Shown one piece after another: positions 25,167-34,588 of a stretch of DNA of 39,081 bases; positions within the stretch are counted from its first letter, which is position 1, and each line of letters starts with the position of its first letter. This stretch comes from DASTPP01 sp035762175 (GTDB lineage: Bacteria > Myxococcota_A > Polyangia > Polyangiales > Polyangiaceae). A model generated the notes under the pieces. The model worked only from the letters and a program-made list of their open reading frames with translations, searched no databases and was not told where the DNA came from. A program made the position numbers and the translations under genes. The stretch is from positions 1 through 39,081 of the forward strand of contig DASTPP010000105.1 of assembly GCA_035762175.1 (NCBI GenBank), written 5' to 3'.

Positions 25167-25456
25167 GCGCTCAGTTCGGGCCGAAGGCGGCCGGCGGCCC
25201 CGGACTCGACGTCCGGGGCACGGGCTCGCCCGCTCGAACGGAGGGCAAAGCCCGGCCGCCGTTGGGGCCGGGCGCGCTCGCCGCGAGCCGCTTCGCGCGC
25301 TCGCCCGGCAAGCCAAAGCCCGCGGGAGTCCGGCCCCCGCGAGGGCCGGACTTGGCGGGCCGGCACGGTGCCGAAGCCGCGCGGCACGACGTGGGTACGC
25401 CGTGCCCCGGACGTCGAGTCCGGGGCCGCCGGGCGCTCAGTTGGGGCCGAAGGCGG
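25167..25456. mobile_element. MITE-like element: 33-bp terminal inverted repeats flanked by 24-bp direct repeats
   Basis: Direct repeats at 25167-25190 and 25433-25456 (GCGCTCAGTT then GGGCCGAAGGCGG, one mismatch) directly abut terminal inverted repeats at 25191-25223 and 25400-25432, which are perfect reverse complements over 33 bases. The 242-base core has no gene. Each terminal repeat contains its own hairpin, CCCCGGAC-5 bases-GTCCGGGG (25198-25218 and 25405-25425). Inside there is a further 10-bp hairpin (25327-25336 with 25343-25352). The right direct repeat carries the last codons and stop of the HEAT-repeat gene, and the left copy repeats that AFGPN-stop sequence. The layout is that of a small non-autonomous transposable element with a target duplication, although 24 bases is long for one. 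Confidence 0.6.
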
Positions 25457-27206
25457 GGGGCGAGGCGGCGGCGGACTCTTCGCCGACGGCGTCGAGCAGC
25501 TCGCAGGCGAGGGCGCCGACCTCGACGTCTTCGTCTTCTTCGGCGACGCGCTCGATGAGCTCGAGGGCGCCCGGCCAGCTCGCGCCGCTCAGCGACATCA
25601 GGGCGATCTTTCGCAGCTCGGGCTCGGGGTGGGCGAGGGCGCGCTCGAAGGCGTCGCGCCACTCGGCGCCGGGCTCGGGGGGGCTGCTGGCGCCGAGGGC
25701 GGCGATGGCGAAGGCGGTCTCGGCGTAGGTGCCCGCGTCGGCGAGCATGGCGAGCAGGGTGCGGGGGCCGAGCAGCGGCAGCGCGGGGCGCAAGGCGTTG
25801 GCGAAGGCGGCGGGGTCGGGGCCCTCGAAGCGCAGGAGGGCGACGCCGAGGACGGGGTCTTCTTGGTAGCGGATGAAGTGCGTGTTGGCCTCGTCGCTGA
25901 AGGCGAGCTCGTAGCGCTTGTCGCCCTCGGCGTCGCCGGAGGCGGAGAGCCAGAGCCAGCGCCGCTCGCGGGCGACGGCCTTGACCTCTTCGCGCGTGAC
26001 GTCGGAGGCGAGGGCGACCGAGAGCGGGCCGCGCGCGGGCGCCTCGAAGGGCGGGGCGGGGTCGTCTTCGCCGGCGAGGCGGCGGCGCAGGAAGGGGTCG
26101 CCCTCGGCGCGGGTGCGGTGCGGCTCGAGCGGCTCGCCGCGCCAGCGGGCGACGGCGACGGCGAGGCGGCGCACGCGCGCGTCGGGGTGGGCGAGGGCCT
26201 GGGCGAGCGCGCCGGCGAGCGGGGGGCCGCCGAGGGTGCCGAGCACGTAGAGCGGGAAGGCGACGTGCAGCGGGTGCGGCGGCGGCTCGCCGGGCTCGTT
26301 CAAGAGCTCGGCGAGCACCTGGGCGGCCGAGGCGGGGCCGAAGGGGGCGAGGGCGGCGACGACGTCGAGGGGCAGGTCGTCGGGGTAGTCGGCGCCGACG
26401 ACTTCGTTCCACCGGCGGAGGGCGGCGGCGGCGGCGCGCACGGGCCGGTAGCGGACCTCGACGACGAGGTGGTCGCCGTGGGCCTCGGCGCGCAGGACCG
26501 ACTTCGACAGGCGCGTGCGCACCGAGACGACGGGCAGCTCGCCGGGCATCTGGGCCATCGCCTCTTGGCGGCGCAAGAGGTAGGCGAGCGCGCCCTCGGG
26601 CCGCGCCATGGACTCGGCGAAGGGCTCGTCGAGGTAGGGGTCGCCCGGGCTCGAGGTGCCCCAGGAGAGGCCGTCGCAGAAGGGGTCGGTCGCGAAGTGC
26701 CGCTCGAAGTGCGCGAGCCCGGCGCCGTCGTCGCGGCCGGCGAAGAGGCGCAGCCGCCCCGGCAGCCCGGCCTCGGGCTCGGCCCGGGGCACCAGGTGCT
26801 CGTCGAGCGAGCGGCGGACGCGCTCGGCCGTCGCGCCGGCGTCGACCCAGAGCAGCGGCGAGAGCGTGTCGGAGAGCGCGAGCCAGAGCCGGTCGGGCGC
26901 GTCGGTGTTGACGAGCCAGAGCGGCGTCGCCGAAGGCGGCCGGAGCGGCCCGCGCTCGCTGCCGCCGACCCAGCGCCCGCGGTACGGCACGGGCGGGCCC
27001 TCGGCGACGGGCCAGAAGCAGGCGAGGCGGGCGCGCACGACGGCCTCGACGTCGGGGCGCAGCCCCTCGCCGAGCAGCGGCCCCTTCGGGTCGCGCAGCA
27101 CGTTCAGGCGCGCCTGGGCCTCGGCGGCCGACAGCCAGCGCAGCGATCGGAGCGAGGGGTGCGAGCGCAGGGAGACGAGCCAGAGCGGAGGCGAGAACGA
27201 CAGCAT
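25437..27206 (-). CDS. HEAT-repeat-like protein
   Basis: A 589-residue protein without a signal peptide. Two helical blocks look like HEAT or Armadillo-type repeats: about 270-350 (LPLDVVAALAPFGPASAAQVLAEL, LGTLGGPPLAGALAQALAHPDARVRRLAVAVARW) and about 480-575 (LPLLGPRTLLAMLADAG, AFERALAHPEPELRKIALMSL, ALELIERVAEEDEDVEVGALA). Between them is a mixed segment with RRWLWLSASGDAEGDKRYEL. Such proteins usually act as binding scaffolds. No partner is evident. It starts at ATG 27206; the stop (25437-25439 on this strand) falls inside the right direct repeat of the adjacent element, so insertion left the C-terminus intact. Confidence 0.75.
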   Translation of the reverse strand: MLSFSPPLWLVSLRSHPSLRSLRWLSAAEAQARLNVLRDPKGPLLGEGLRPDVEAVVRARLACFWPVAEGPPVPYRGRWVGGSERGPLRPPSATPLWLVNTDAPDRLWLALSDTLSPLLWVDAGATAERVRRSLDEHLVPRAEPEAGLPGRLRLFAGRDDGAGLAHFERHFATDPFCDGLSWGTSSPGDPYLDEPFAESMARPEGALAYLLRRQEAMAQMPGELPVVSVRTRLSKSVLRAEAHGDHLVVEVRYRPVRAAAAALRRWNEVVGADYPDDLPLDVVAALAPFGPASAAQVLAELLNEPGEPPPHPLHVAFPLYVLGTLGGPPLAGALAQALAHPDARVRRLAVAVARWRGEPLEPHRTRAEGDPFLRRRLAGEDDPAPPFEAPARGPLSVALASDVTREEVKAVARERRWLWLSASGDAEGDKRYELAFSDEANTHFIRYQEDPVLGVALLRFEGPDPAAFANALRPALPLLGPRTLLAMLADAGTYAETAFAIAALGASSPPEPGAEWRDAFERALAHPEPELRKIALMSLSGASWPGALELIERVAEEDEDVEVGALACELLDAVGEESAAASPPAFGPN

Positions 27207-27919
27207 GAGGGGCCCTCGATCGTGCGCCCTTCGGCGCGCGGCGCAAGGCGAGCGCAGGGGCCGCGCGGCCCCTTAAATGTAACGGGAAATACCGTTGTTA
27301 AAAATGTAACGTTGTGGGGTGCGCGATGTCGCGACCGGGTGGGCCAGGTTTTCGACTTGGCCCGGCGCGTCGCGCGCTACGCGGCCCGCGCCTTGCTTGG
27401 TTTGAGATCGGCGTCCGCGTTGAAACCCCGCACCACCTTTTTTCGTTACCTATCGAGAATCGAAGGGGCGCGCAAGGCGATTTACGACGGGGTTCGCGCC
27501 GGAAGGCACCGCGCCGGCCCGTCGACTCGGGTTAAGGGCCGGCGCGCCCCGGGGGCAGCCCGGGCTCGTGAGGTTCGGGGGCCGGGGCGGGCGCCCCCGG
27601 CGCGGCGGGGCAGCGTCCGGCGCGCGGCGCCCTTCGCGCGGCGTCGCGGCCGCCGCGCGGGACGGGGCCCCCGCGAGCCCCGGGCGCCCGCTCGCGACCG
27701 AGCGGCGGCGCCCGGCGGGCAGGGGCGCGCCCGCCGCGGCATCAAGGCGTACGCGGGCGAAGAGGGCGGCGCCCGGCGGGCAGGCGCGCGCCGCCGCGCT
27801 GCCGGCACGCCGCCGCGCCGCGGGCGCGCCGCCCTGCCGCGGCCGGGGTCGGGCAGCCGGCCGCGCTTCGGATTTCGCGAGCGCCGGGCCGGCGCACCGG
27901 GGTAGGCTGCGGCGCTGCC
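27207..27919. other. 713-base non-coding region with an AT-rich island
   Basis: No gene that I can support. The first part (27270-27315) is unusually AT-rich for this genome and contains AAATGTAACG twice (27275-27284 and 27302-27311), 27 bases apart, with AACGG/CCGTT inverted between them. A second mildly AT-rich patch is at 27425-27490. The rest (27535-27900) is GC-rich low-complexity DNA. A 73-codon frame at 27314-27535 lacks coding character. The repeats may be an operator or promoter for the HEAT-repeat gene on the minus strand, or for an unrecognised transcript. Confidence 0.5.
27275..27311. promoter_or_regulatory. Candidate operator: two AAATGTAACG repeats
   Basis: Identical 10-base copies start at 27275 and 27302. 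The spacing is 27 bases, slightly more than two and a half helical turns. They lie 69-105 bases upstream of the HEAT-repeat gene start (ATG at 27206, minus strand), a suitable place for a regulator site. The binding protein is unknown. Confidence 0.4.
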
Positions 27920-28408
27920 ATGGAGAGAACGACGACGGGGGCGATGCCCCTCGCGCTGAGTGCGGGCTTGGACGTCGAGGTGGTCGACGAACGACGGGAG
28001 AACATCTCCTCGGGCGCGCCTTGGCGCTTTCTCGAGGTCTGGACGCAAAACCGAATCTACGCGCTCGACCTCGGGCTGCGGTGCTTCGACGTGCTCGACC
28101 GCGGCTCGCTGCGCCCGGTGCCCGACCACGGGCTGATCGGCGCGCGCCTCGTGGGCGGCCAGCGCCGCACCGAGCTCGGGCTCGAGTTGATGCACCCGTT
28201 CCCGGCCGCCGGCTTCGAGGCCGTCTTCGAGCAAGAAGTGGGCGGCAAGGTCGCGAGCTTCTCGTACTCGTCGACCGTGACGCGCGTGATCATGCGGCTG
28301 CGGCGGACGGCGGTCGAGGGCGAAGCGGCCGAGGCGCCCTGGCACGAGGTGGTCTCGTCGGTCCGGGCGGCGGGGCGGCCCGAGCGCGAGTCCGGCGCGG
28401 CGGGCTGA
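27920..28408 (+). CDS. Uncharacterised 162-residue protein
   Basis: I do not recognise a family, but the frame has ordinary protein character: LDVEVVDERRENISSGAPWRFLEVWTQNRIYALD, CFDVLDRGSLRPVPDHGLIGARLVGGQRR, then LELMHPFPAAGFEAVFEQ. It appears to be a compact, mostly beta-stranded cytosolic domain with no signal peptide or membrane segment. ATG 27920 follows a long non-coding stretch. It is the nearest upstream gene to the vault-like protein on the same strand, with 257 bases between, so a functional link is possible but not shown. Confidence 0.65.
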   Translation: MERTTTGAMPLALSAGLDVEVVDERRENISSGAPWRFLEVWTQNRIYALDLGLRCFDVLDRGSLRPVPDHGLIGARLVGGQRRTELGLELMHPFPAAGFEAVFEQEVGGKVASFSYSSTVTRVIMRLRRTAVEGEAAEAPWHEVVSSVRAAGRPERESGAAG

Positions 28409-28665
28409 GCGGGCAGGGGGGCGGCGAGCGCGGGGCGGGCGTCCGGCTGGCGCCCCGCGCGTTCGGCCGGCGTTCGGCGGGCGTCGTGCTGCGGGGCGGC
28501 AGGCGAGGCCGCGTCATGGCACGCGAGGGCGGGGGCACCCGACTCGATCACGCGAGGGCGGCCGCGCGTCATTGAGGGGCGCGTCGGGCGCGCCGCGTCG
28601 TTCGGGGCCGGGGGGCGCCCTGGGGCGGTGACGCGGTGGGGGGCATCAAGTACGCTCGCGCGCTC

Positions 28666-31200
28666 ATGTCAGATCGCGAGCGAGAGCGTGGGCGGGAGCG
28701 CGACTTGGTCCTGGCGCCGAACGAGTTCGCCTTCATTTCGGACGAGACCAAGGGCAACATCAACGTGTACGTCGGGCCGCACAAGACGAGCCTGGCCAAT
28801 ACCGATCAGCCCGTGGTCTTCGACCCGGCGTCGAAGCGCTTCGCGCGCTGCTCGCTCGAGCAGGCGACGCGCACGCTCGCGATCGCGCCCGAGGGCTGGT
28901 ACGTGGTGCTGAAGAACCCGGCGCGCGACAAGAGCCACCCGCGCACGGGCGCGCTCAACAACCTGCCCGAGCTCGACACGGGCCGCAAGGTGAACGTGCC
29001 GGGCCCGGTCTCGTTCGCGCTCTGGCCGGGGCAGATGGCGCGCGTGCTGCAGGGCCACCACCTGCGCTCGAACCAGTACCTGGTCGTGCGGGTCTACGAC
29101 GAGGAGGCCGCCAAGGCGAACTGGAAGAACGCGGTCATCAAGCCGCAGACCGCGGCGCCCGAGGGCGCGCCCGAGGCGCAGGGGGGCCCCGACGCCGGCT
29201 CGCTCGACCCCGAGCGGCTCTTGCCCGAGCTGACGATGGGCAAGCAGCTCATCATCCGGGGCACCGACGTCGCGTTCTACATCCCCCCGACGGGGGTCGA
29301 GGTGGCGGCCGACGCGCACGGGGCGCTCGTGCGCGAGGCGGTGACGCTCGAGCGGCTCGAGTACTGCATTCTGCTCGGCGAGGACGGCAACAAGCGGTAC
29401 ATCCAGGGGCCGGCGGTGGTCTTCCCGCGGCCGACCGAGACGTTCATCGAGCGGCAGGGGTCGCGCAAGTTTCGCGCGATCGAGCTGAACGAGAACAGCG
29501 GCATCTACCTCAAGGTCATCGCGCCCTACGCCGACGAGGCGACGGGGCAGGCGTACAAGGTCGGCGACGAGATCTTCCTGACCGGGCGCGAGCAGATGAT
29601 CTACTTCCCGCGGCCCGAGCACGCGCTCGTGCGCTACGGCGAGCAAGAGATCCACTACGCGGTCGCGATCCCCGCGGGCGAGGCGCGCTACGTGCTCGAC
29701 CGGCTGGCGGGGCAGATCCGGCTGCAGCGCGGGCCCTGCATGTTCCTGCCCGACCCGCGGCGCGAGGTCATCGTGCGGCGGGTGCTCGACCGGCGCCAGG
29801 TCGAGCTTTGGTTCCCCGGCAACGCCGACGCGCTCGCGCACAACCAGCTGCTCGGCGAGATCGAGCGCAAGAAGCGCGAGGAGGGGCGGGCCGAGGGCGC
29901 GGCGCCCGGCGCCCCGGCCCCGGCGGCGCCGGCGACGGCGGCGACCCCGGCGCTGCGGCCGGCGCGCGAGCGCTTCGCCGGCGACGACTTCCGCCGGGGC
30001 ACGAACTTCACCCAGCCGCGCACCATCGTGCTCGACACCCGCTTCGACGGGGCCGTGGCCATCTCGGTCTGGACGGGCTACGCGGTGCTCGTCGTCGGCA
30101 AGAGCGGCGAGCGCAAGGTGGTGGTCGGCCCCGCGACCTACCTGCTCGAGTACGACGAGACGCTGCAGACGCTCAAGCTCTCGACCGGGGTGCCGAAGGG
30201 CGACGCGTCGCCCTACTACACGGTGTACCTGCGCGTGCTCAACAACAAGGTGTCCGACGAGGTCGAGGCCGAGACGCGCGACCTGTGCCGGGTCCGGCTG
30301 CGCCTGTCGTACCGGGTCAACTTCGAGGGCGAGCCCGAGCGGTGGTTCGACGTCGAGAACTACGTCAAGTTCTTCACCGAGCACCTGCGCTCGCTGCTCA
30401 GGCACGCGATCAGGCAGTACGGCGTCGAGGCCTTCTACGCCAACGCGGTCGGCGTCGTGCGCGACGTGGTGCTCGGCCCGCAGAACGACGAGGGCAAGCG
30501 CGCCGGGCGCTTCTTCGCCGAGAACGGCCTCCGGGTCTACGACGTCGAGGTGCTCGGCGTCGAGCTCGGCGACGAGACCATCGCGGGGCTGCTCGTCGAG
30601 GCGCAGCACGCCGCGGTGCGCCAGGCGCTCGAGCTCGCGGCGGGCCAGCGGCGGCTCGAGGCGGCGCGCCAGGGCGAGCTCGTGCGCCAGCAGATCGAGG
30701 AGCTCGAGGCCTCGACGCGCCTCAAGTCGCTCTCGCTCGGCGTCGCCGAGGTGTCGCGCTCGCTCGAGCTCGAGCTCGCCAAGGCGCGGGCCGAGGCCGA
30801 GGCGCGGCAGAAGCGGCGCGAGGCCGAGCTCGCCGAACAGCAGGCGCTCGAGGCCATTCACCGGGCCGAGCTCGCGCGCAAGAAGTCCGACCACGATCTG
30901 GCCCTCGAGGTCGCCGCCCGGCAGCTCGAGCAGCGGCTGCGCCAGCTCGGGGCCGAGGTGCAGGCGACGGTCGACAAGGCGCACGCCGTCTCGCCCGACC
31001 TCGTCGCGGCGCTGCAGGCCTTCGGCGACCGCGCGCTCGCCGAGCGCATGGCCCAGTCGATGGCCCCGCTCGCCATCTTGGGCGGCGAGAGCGTCGCCGA
31101 GGTGCTCGGCCGCCTGCTGCAGGGCACGCCGCTCGCGCGCCTGCTCGCCGCCGCCCCGACGGCCGCGCCGGCGCCCGGCAACGGCGCCGGCGGCGAGTGA
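28666..31200 (+). CDS. Bacterial major vault protein (MVP) homologue
   Basis: The 844-residue protein is collinear with eukaryotic MVP (about 890 residues), the shell of the vault particle. N-terminal vault-type repeats fill about 12-400: VYVGPHKTSL, IAPEGWYVVLKNPARD, LWPGQMARVLQG, YIQGPAVVFPRPTE, AIELNENSGIYLKV, FLTGREQMIYFPRPE and IRLQRGPCMFLPDP match the VxVGPxTYIPR, LYPGEVL and LDENEGIYV-type signatures of MVP. An Ala/Pro linker (410-432) leads to a shoulder domain (about 445-650: AISVWTGYAVLVVGKSGERK, VVVGPATYLLEYDETLQTLK, DLCRVRLRLSYRVNFE, FFAENGLRVYDVEVLGVEL). A cap-helix coiled coil (about 650-770) rich in Glu/Ala/Arg follows, then a cap region. ATG 28666 is preferred over GTG 28636. 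A plain SPFH/stomatin protein was considered, but the N-terminal repeats and length favour MVP. Confidence 0.88.
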   Translation: MSDRERERGRERDLVLAPNEFAFISDETKGNINVYVGPHKTSLANTDQPVVFDPASKRFARCSLEQATRTLAIAPEGWYVVLKNPARDKSHPRTGALNNLPELDTGRKVNVPGPVSFALWPGQMARVLQGHHLRSNQYLVVRVYDEEAAKANWKNAVIKPQTAAPEGAPEAQGGPDAGSLDPERLLPELTMGKQLIIRGTDVAFYIPPTGVEVAADAHGALVREAVTLERLEYCILLGEDGNKRYIQGPAVVFPRPTETFIERQGSRKFRAIELNENSGIYLKVIAPYADEATGQAYKVGDEIFLTGREQMIYFPRPEHALVRYGEQEIHYAVAIPAGEARYVLDRLAGQIRLQRGPCMFLPDPRREVIVRRVLDRRQVELWFPGNADALAHNQLLGEIERKKREEGRAEGAAPGAPAPAAPATAATPALRPARERFAGDDFRRGTNFTQPRTIVLDTRFDGAVAISVWTGYAVLVVGKSGERKVVVGPATYLLEYDETLQTLKLSTGVPKGDASPYYTVYLRVLNNKVSDEVEAETRDLCRVRLRLSYRVNFEGEPERWFDVENYVKFFTEHLRSLLRHAIRQYGVEAFYANAVGVVRDVVLGPQNDEGKRAGRFFAENGLRVYDVEVLGVELGDETIAGLLVEAQHAAVRQALELAAGQRRLEAARQGELVRQQIEELEASTRLKSLSLGVAEVSRSLELELAKARAEAEARQKRREAELAEQQALEAIHRAELARKKSDHDLALEVAARQLEQRLRQLGAEVQATVDKAHAVSPDLVAALQAFGDRALAERMAQSMAPLAILGGESVAEVLGRLLQGTPLARLLAAAPTAAPAPGNGAGGE

Positions 31201-31220
31201 GCGAGCCGGGGGGCGGGGCG

Positions 31221-31251
31221 GCCGGGCGGCGCCGGTTCGCGGCCGCCCGGC
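31221..31251. terminator. 10-bp hairpin between convergent vault and cyclophilin genes
   Basis: GCCGGGCGGC (31221-31230) pairs perfectly with GCCGCCCGGC (31242-31251) around an 11-base loop, in the 60-base gap between the two stop codons. It is likely to act in both directions; there is no T run. Confidence 0.45.
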
Positions 31252-31260
31252 GGGCGCGGC

Positions 31261-32022
31261 TCAGGGCACGATCTCGGCGCGCTTGACCCCGTCGAGCTTG
31301 GGGAACTCTTTGTCGAGGTAGGCGTTGCCCTCGCTCTGCAGGCGCCCCTGGTCGGGCCCCTGCCCCTGCGGGGCGCCCTCGCCGTAGCCCTTGTAGAGCG
31401 AGTCGACGACGTTCATGCCCTCGACCACCTGGCCGAAGGGCGTGAAGCCGCTCGCGTCGAGGCGCGCGTTCGAGTCGCTGTAGTTGATGAAGATCTGCGT
31501 CGTGCGCGAGTTGGGCAGGCCCGTCTTGGCGAAGGTGACGTAGCCGCGCTTGTTCGACTGCTTGTTCGCCTGCACGTCGTCGGGGATGCGCGCGTTCTTC
31601 CACTTGGCGGTGACGGTCGGATCGCCGTGAATGCCGAACTGGACCATGAACCCCTCGATGGTGCGGAAGAATCGGGTGTCGTTGTAAAAGCCCATCTTCA
31701 CGAGGTTGTAGAAGCGGTCGGCGCCGTTCGGCGACCACTCGCGCTTGACCTGCACGACGAAGTCGCCCTTGGTCGTGGTGAACTTCGCCTTGAAGGTGTC
31801 GGGCGCGCGCTCGGTCGCCGCGGCGGGGTCGAGGGCCCCGCCGCCGCCCGCCTTCGGGCCGGCGGTCGCGGCGGCCGTCGCGGTGGTCGTCAAGCCGGCG
31901 GCGGGCTTGTTGCCGCCGGGATCGTTGCCGGCGGGCTCGGCCTTCGAGCAGCCGAGGGCGGAGGCCGCGGCGAGCGCGGCGCAGAGCAGGGGGGCGAAGG
32001 CGGAGGTTCGCGGGGTGCGCAT
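31261..32022 (-). CDS. Lipoprotein cyclophilin-type peptidyl-prolyl isomerase
   Basis: The 253-residue product starts at ATG 32022 with a signal peptide ending in ASALGC (lipoprotein), then a low-complexity Gly/Ala/Thr linker to about residue 75. The cyclophilin domain (about 78-250) shows FTTTKGDFVVQVKREWSP, DRFYNLVKMGFYNDTRFFRTIEGFMVQFG, QIFINYSDSNARLD and FTPFGQVVEGMNVVDSLYKGYGE. The FFR catalytic region and the FGQV segment are intact. It probably assists folding of exported proteins at the periplasmic face of a membrane. It is convergent with the vault gene. Confidence 0.93.
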   Translation of the reverse strand: MRTPRTSAFAPLLCAALAAASALGCSKAEPAGNDPGGNKPAAGLTTTATAAATAGPKAGGGGALDPAAATERAPDTFKAKFTTTKGDFVVQVKREWSPNGADRFYNLVKMGFYNDTRFFRTIEGFMVQFGIHGDPTVTAKWKNARIPDDVQANKQSNKRGYVTFAKTGLPNSRTTQIFINYSDSNARLDASGFTPFGQVVEGMNVVDSLYKGYGEGAPQGQGPDQGRLQSEGNAYLDKEFPKLDGVKRAEIVP

Positions 32023-32239
32023 GGCGGCCCCATAGCGCGGCCCGGGCGCCGAGGCGAGGCCGCGGGCGCGCGGCGGCGGGCCCGACTCTAGCGCGCGGCG
32101 AGGCGCGGCGGGGCGCGAGGCGGGGGGCGCGGCCCGGCGGCGTCCGACGCGGCGTGGCGGGGCGAGGGCCCTCGCGCGGGCGCCGGGGGGCGTGCCATGA
32201 TTGGGGCGCGGCGGCGCCGCCGCGGAGGGAGACCGGACC

Positions 32240-33877
<1,638 letters not shown>

Positions 33878-33914
33878 GCGGCGGCGCGCGCCCGGCGCCC
33901 CGCGCGGGGGCGGG

Positions 33915-34571
33915 GTGAACTTCCTCTTGCACCGGCACCTCGGCGCGTCCGACCTCGGCTCCGACGAGGCGGCCGCCGGCGCCATGCTGCCCGACCTCGT
34001 GCGCATGGCGGGCGCGCGCCCCAAACCCGAGGCGCTCGCCGACCCCGCCTCGCCGCTCGGCCGCGGCGTCGCGCACCACCACGCGATCGACCGCTGGTTC
34101 CACCATGACCCGCCCTTCGAGCAGGCCGAGCGGCGCGCCGCCCGCGCGCTCGGCGAAGCGCTGCCGGGCGTGCGCAAGCTCGCCCCCTTCGGCCACGCCC
34201 TCTGGGAGATCTGCCTCGACGGCGCGCTCGTCCTCGACGCCGGGCACCCCGCGACGATGCGGGCGCTCGGCCGCGCGCTCGCGCACGTGCGCTTCTTCGC
34301 CCAAAGCCCCGCGGGCGCCGCGCTCGGGGCCGCCCAGGTCGCCCGCCTCGGGGGCATCTGCGACGCGCTCGAGGAGGGGGCCTGGGTGCTCGCCTACACC
34401 GCGGGCCCCGGGCTCGCCTACTGCGTCGAGCGCATGCGCGCGCGGCTCGGCCTGGGCTCGCTCGGGCCCGAGGCCCTGGCCCGGCTCGCGCCGCCCTGCG
34501 CCGCGCTGCTCGACGAGGCGCGCGCGGCGCTGCCCGGCGTGCTCGAGCGCGCACCCCGCCTCGGCCCCTGA
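33915..34571 (+). CDS. AcpH-like protein (acyl carrier protein phosphodiesterase family)
   Basis: The 218-residue product starts at GTG 33915 (MNFLLHRHLGASDLGSDEAAAG). The MNFLxHxHL start, the following GAMLPDLVR and the VAHHHAIDRWFHHDPPF segment match the pattern of AcpH-type proteins, which carry metal-binding His/Asp residues and remove 4'-phosphopantetheine from acyl carrier protein. The rest is helical. Enzymatic identity is tentative because AcpH-like proteins vary widely. Linkage to an acyl-CoA ligase fits a role in lipid or acyl-carrier metabolism. Confidence 0.7.
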   Translation: MNFLLHRHLGASDLGSDEAAAGAMLPDLVRMAGARPKPEALADPASPLGRGVAHHHAIDRWFHHDPPFEQAERRAARALGEALPGVRKLAPFGHALWEICLDGALVLDAGHPATMRALGRALAHVRFFAQSPAGAALGAAQVARLGGICDALEEGAWVLAYTAGPGLAYCVERMRARLGLGSLGPEALARLAPPCAALLDEARAALPGVLERAPRLGP

Positions 34572-34588
34572 GCCGCCCGCCCGAGGCC

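Noticed and set aside
25190..25432. Integron attC site or phage attachment site
   Set aside because: No integrase, no tRNA gene and no attC-type short consensus ends. The long perfect inverted repeats with abutting direct repeats fit a small transposable element better.
27314..27535. A 73-codon frame in the AT-rich gap
   Set aside because: No ribosome-binding site, no recognisable domain, and Arg/Pro-biased composition typical of random frames here.
28666..31200. SPFH/stomatin/flotillin-only interpretation of the vault-like protein
   Set aside because: The shoulder region does have an SPFH-like fold in MVP, but the protein has no N-terminal membrane hairpin, and about 400 residues of vault-type repeats precede the shoulder.
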